This document shows positions 9,294 through 11,488 of a stretch of DNA of 11,488 nt, in pieces. The translations under genes were made by a program, and so were the position numbers. Location: NCBI GenBank assembly GCA_900074885.1, contig FJUW01000119.1, forward strand, positions 1 through 11,488. Direction: 5' to 3'. This DNA comes from Rhynchosporium graminicola (Eukaryota > Ascomycota > Leotiomycetes > Helotiales > Ploettnerulaceae). The notes below the pieces were generated by a model. The model did not search any database, was not told where the DNA came from, and saw only the letters and a list, made by a program, of their open reading frames with translations. Every line of letters begins with the position of its first letter. Position 1 is the first letter of the stretch.

Positions 9294-9306
9294 GGGGCTC
9301 ATAACC
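9294..9306 (-). other. Copia primer-binding site, half-tRNA-iMet type, and 5' leader
   Basis: The plus strand reads ggggctcataacc. Bases 9295-9306 are identical to the anticodon arm of eukaryotic initiator tRNA-Met (GGGCUCAUAACC, anticodon CAU). Drosophila copia and several relatives prime from such an internally cut tRNA half, and the site must sit just inside the LTR, as here. Between this site and the coding frame (9293 to about 9166) is a leader in which I see no other signal. Confidence 0.7.
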
Positions 9307-9492
9307 TATAGTAAGGTTATGTTGATCTTCAGAGTAAGGCATAGAGCTAGTAATCGTGTGAATGATATTAGTTATATTGTAGTACTAATTACTATAGAGA
9401 GTCGACAGAAGATATTATCTAGGAATATCCGCACGGACTATGCACGTGACTACAGTCACCTGATTCACACCAAGACCCATATCCTCGCAACA
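9307..9492 (-). repeat. Copia element 5' LTR (probable, 186 bases), largely spared by RIP
   Basis: The inner edge is placed by the primer site. On the minus strand the LTR would end CTATA, a one-step RIP change from the usual terminal CA. The outer edge is placed at TGTTG (minus strand from 9492), a common copia LTR start, just before element D's gag frame resumes. The stretch keeps many CA and TG, unlike both sides, and contains inverted repeats and a CACGTG palindrome. A 64-codon plus-strand open frame at 9319-9513 exists only because the DNA is not RIP-mutated. The outer edge is tentative because the partner LTR is not in view. Confidence 0.55.
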
Positions 9493-9496
9493 ATTA

Positions 9497-10640
9497 CGAT
9501 AATTATAGATTGAACTACGTGAAGTATACTAAACGATAGCTACTTGTATTACTAAATCTGTATCTTTCGATGATCTTTAGTCGCTAACTCCTTCTTTACT
9601 ATTAATTGAAGAAAACTCTTATAGAGAACGCTCTATAAGTGGAATTTATTCTATATCTTACGTAACTCGTATTAAGAAGATTCCGAACTTTCTAAATAGA
9701 CTCTCTGATAGAATCGACTACTCTCTAAAACTCTAGGAAGTATAGATACGTAACGCTCTCTAGCGCTACTCTAGCTACTTCCTTAACGAAAATCACTATA
9801 AAGATTAGTTACTTAATTAAATAGAAGGAATAGCTAGAATTTACCTAGAACTCTTATTCTTAGAACTAGAATATAACAAGGAAAGTAATATAATCGATTC
9901 ACTTAATATGATTACTTAACTTGTCTCCTTCTTATTAAACCCATATGATTAGTAAACTATAAGAGCTAGCTATTTAGTACTAAAGATAGAGTATAAATAG
10001 ACCTTTTAGACGTTCTACTAGGAATTCCGTACGCTAGCTCGTAAAGCTAGTATGAATAATTAATCGACTCTGAAAATAAACTTATAAGAGAAGCTATCTT
10101 CACGGCTTCGGAAATAACTCTTCTAATAGTATAAAACGTTAAGAATACTAGAAGAATACGTTAAAGCTATATAAGCTAAAGATTAAAGTTAATTTATCGA
10201 AAAGACCTACTATTCCGAGTCTTTAGCTAAAGCTAGCGTGACTCGGGAACGCCCTATTAATACCTCCTCTTAATAACGTAACGAAAGCTCTTCTTCTTCT
10301 AACTCTCTAAAGACTCGTACTGAATTTAGTCTGAAAGACTCTTTTACTACTACTACTAATATACTTCCTTAGGAAAACGATTCCTTATATTAATACTCTG
10401 CATGAAGCGATATACCTCGTGCATAATCGCCTTCTAATGCTACTCGCTACTTTACTCCTAATTGATTATTAATTTGTCTAAATACTCTCTAATGTATTAA
10501 TGAAATTAATACTAGAGATAGAATTAACAGTAAATCGTTAGGTGACGACTAAGTAGTATTTTAAGATGCTGACAAGACCCTAAAACCGCTAGCAAAAGAC
10601 TACGCTTAAGAAAAGACTCCTTCCTAGGTAGTATACGAGA
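9497..10640 (+). pseudogene. Gypsy element D gag pseudogene, 5' end cut by copia insertion
   Basis: The frame with codons beginning at 9542 and 10022 gives SLTPSLLLIEENSYRERS, then KKIPNFLNRLSDRIDYSLKL (the PxFxDG-type start of fungal Gag, near 9680). Next come RYSSYFLNENHYKD, an IEGIARIYLELLFLELEY region, ASYLVLKIEYK*TF*TFY*EFRTLARKASMN (capsid core, about 9965-10050), KLSSRLRK and LEEYVKAI. A Ser/Thr-rich tail (about 10250-10360) follows. These match Gag of fungal gypsy elements. A clear CCHC knuckle is not visible; a Cys-rich remnant near 10470-10500 may be what is left. The end overlaps pol around KTPS (10613-10624). Confidence 0.78.
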
Positions 10641-11488
10641 TATACGATATCTTAACCTTACGAAGCTTCTTAGTAGTTAATCTTTCACTATACGTACTAC
10701 TCTTACTAAGAATAGACTTTCGTATAAGTTACTTATATTTCTTAATTCTAGAGCTAATAGATATTATTTTATTAATTATTCTCTTCTTAAATCTCTTTCC
10801 TTCTTCTTAAAACTTTTAATTTACTTTCTACTAAATGTAATTCCTATTAAAGGCTTTAATAGCGTTAATAGTAGTACTATTAGTTACTATACGATACTTA
10901 ATTTAATAGTAGATTATCGCGTTTAAGTATTTACTCCCTTTCTTATTACTACTCTCGGAAACTATAGTATTATACTCGGAAGGACTTAGCTTTCGGAATA
11001 TTAAGTACTCTTAGATACTTCTAAACGATAGATCATTTAGCTACTATATATTCCTTCTAGTAACGTTTATAGCTCTCTGATCGAGATTAAGGACTTATAT
11101 AAATACTATACTTACTAGCGCTACTAATACGACGCTGACGAACGAAACGAACGCCTTGATTAGTTCTGGGAAGCGTACGAGGAATAGCGAAGCGTAGCTA
11201 ACTCTCTTATTAATATTCGAGCTATTATTAACTTTATCTCTATTATTAAACGATTATTACTAGCTCGGAAGCGCACTTCTAGGGAGACTTATAGCTATAA
11301 AAATATCTAAAACTCTCCCTTAGAGAGTGTTCTATAGGTAACTAACCCTCTATTACTACTACTGATTAATTAGGACTATTTCTCCGGCGTTTATACTACT
11401 TATTATAGATATAATAAGCCTAAGTGTTTATTATCTGAAGAATAAGAATAGAGTAGTAAAGAGAAGTCTTTATACTCTAGAGAAGCTA
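10590..11488 (+). pseudogene. Gypsy element D pol fragment: retropepsin and protease-RT linker
   Basis: The frame with codons beginning at 10621 and 10741 lies one base back from gag. It shows SFLGSIRDI, then the active site FLNSRANRYYFIN (10738-10776; catalytic Asp now Asn at 10744-10746, Gly now Arg). The second half of the protease follows, with VFTPFLITTLGNYSIILGRT*LSEY ending near 11013; ILGRxWL is the usual flap-end motif. After this comes a linker: YDADERNERLD*FWEAYEE*R (11128-11202), a Leu/Ile/Arg-rich stretch, then YRYNKPKC (11404-11427), which could be a decayed Cys-X2-Cys-type finger or plain linker. RT should start to the right of the window. Confidence 0.75.

Larger units (their letters stand above)
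6834..9492 (-). mobile_element. Ty1/copia LTR retrotransposon (element C), 5' part, interrupted in integrase by copy B
   Basis: Read on the minus strand, this holds a probable LTR (9492-9307), a tRNA-iMet-type primer site (9306-9294), a leader, then gag, protease and integrase in the copia order, where integrase precedes RT. The integrase stops at 6834 against the LTR tip of gypsy copy B. On the right, from about 9493, the sequence continues as the gag of plus-strand element D, so C appears to have inserted into D in the opposite direction. The rest of integrase, RT, RNase H and the 3' LTR should lie left of the window. The bases attac (9493-9497) would be the target duplication if the LTR start is right. 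Confidence 0.82.
9493..11488 (+). mobile_element. Ty3/gypsy-type retrotransposon (element D), oldest layer, opposite orientation
   Basis: Plus-strand gag is followed by gypsy-type protease and a pol linker running off the right edge. Its own 5' LTR and gag start are missing from this side and should be left of the window, beyond the inserted elements. It is a different but related family from A/B: the protease layout and the gag/pol overlap are shared, but the DNA does not align by eye. Stops are frequent and again sit in Gln or Trp places. Confidence 0.8.

Noticed and set aside
9319..9513. 64-codon open frame on the plus strand
   Set aside because: It lies mostly inside the probable copia LTR and is open mainly because RIP has not added stops there. 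No family is recognisable.
10460..10520. CCHC knuckle at the end of element D gag
   Set aside because: Cys codons occur, but I could not fit the C-X2-C-X4-H-X4-C spacing even allowing for RIP changes, so it is not called.

Overview
This window is AT-rich, intergenic-type DNA from a filamentous ascomycete (Pezizomycotina) genome. It contains no intact gene. CA and TG dinucleotides are nearly absent over most of it and TA is very common: bases 1-60 hold 13 TA, no CA and no TG. CG is still frequent. This is the mark of repeat-induced point mutation (RIP) acting on CpA. Glutamine and tryptophan codons have become stops, and cysteine and histidine codons have become tyrosine. The assignment to fungi and RIP is inference from the base pattern and from the transposon families.

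Read past the stop codons, almost every stretch is decayed LTR retrotransposon, arranged as a nest of four elements. The oldest is a plus-strand Ty3/gypsy-type element (D): gag from about 9497, then protease and pol to the window end. Into the N-terminal part of its gag a minus-strand Ty1/copia-type element (C) appears to have inserted: LTR about 9307-9492, tRNA-iMet-type primer site 9294-9306, gag-protease-integrase 9165 down to 6834. The C integrase is cut between its two Asp motifs by a minus-strand gypsy element (B): outer LTR end at 6833, gag about 6330-4770, protease and reverse transcriptase 4840-3027. The B reverse transcriptase is cut by a second copy of the same gypsy family (A): outer LTR end at 3026, gag about 2525-960, protease-to-RT linker running off the left edge.

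A and B align along their whole visible length (1-3026 with 3810-6833, offset 3809, then 3807 after a TA-repeat length change). In the 79 bases from position 2 they differ at 7 sites, all C/T or G/A. In all three gypsy-type elements pol lies one base back (-1) relative to gag, with a recognisable overlap.

The LTR outer ends and the copia LTR keep many more CA and TG than the element bodies. The longest open frames (minus 6959-7174 and 7280-7570) are surviving pieces of the copia pol. The plus-strand frames at 8034-8348 and 9319-9513 are antisense by-products. I found no host gene, tRNA, rRNA or CRISPR array, and no sign of an unknown coding system. The interest lies in the nest order, the predictable way RIP removes zinc and catalytic residues, and the spared LTR islands.
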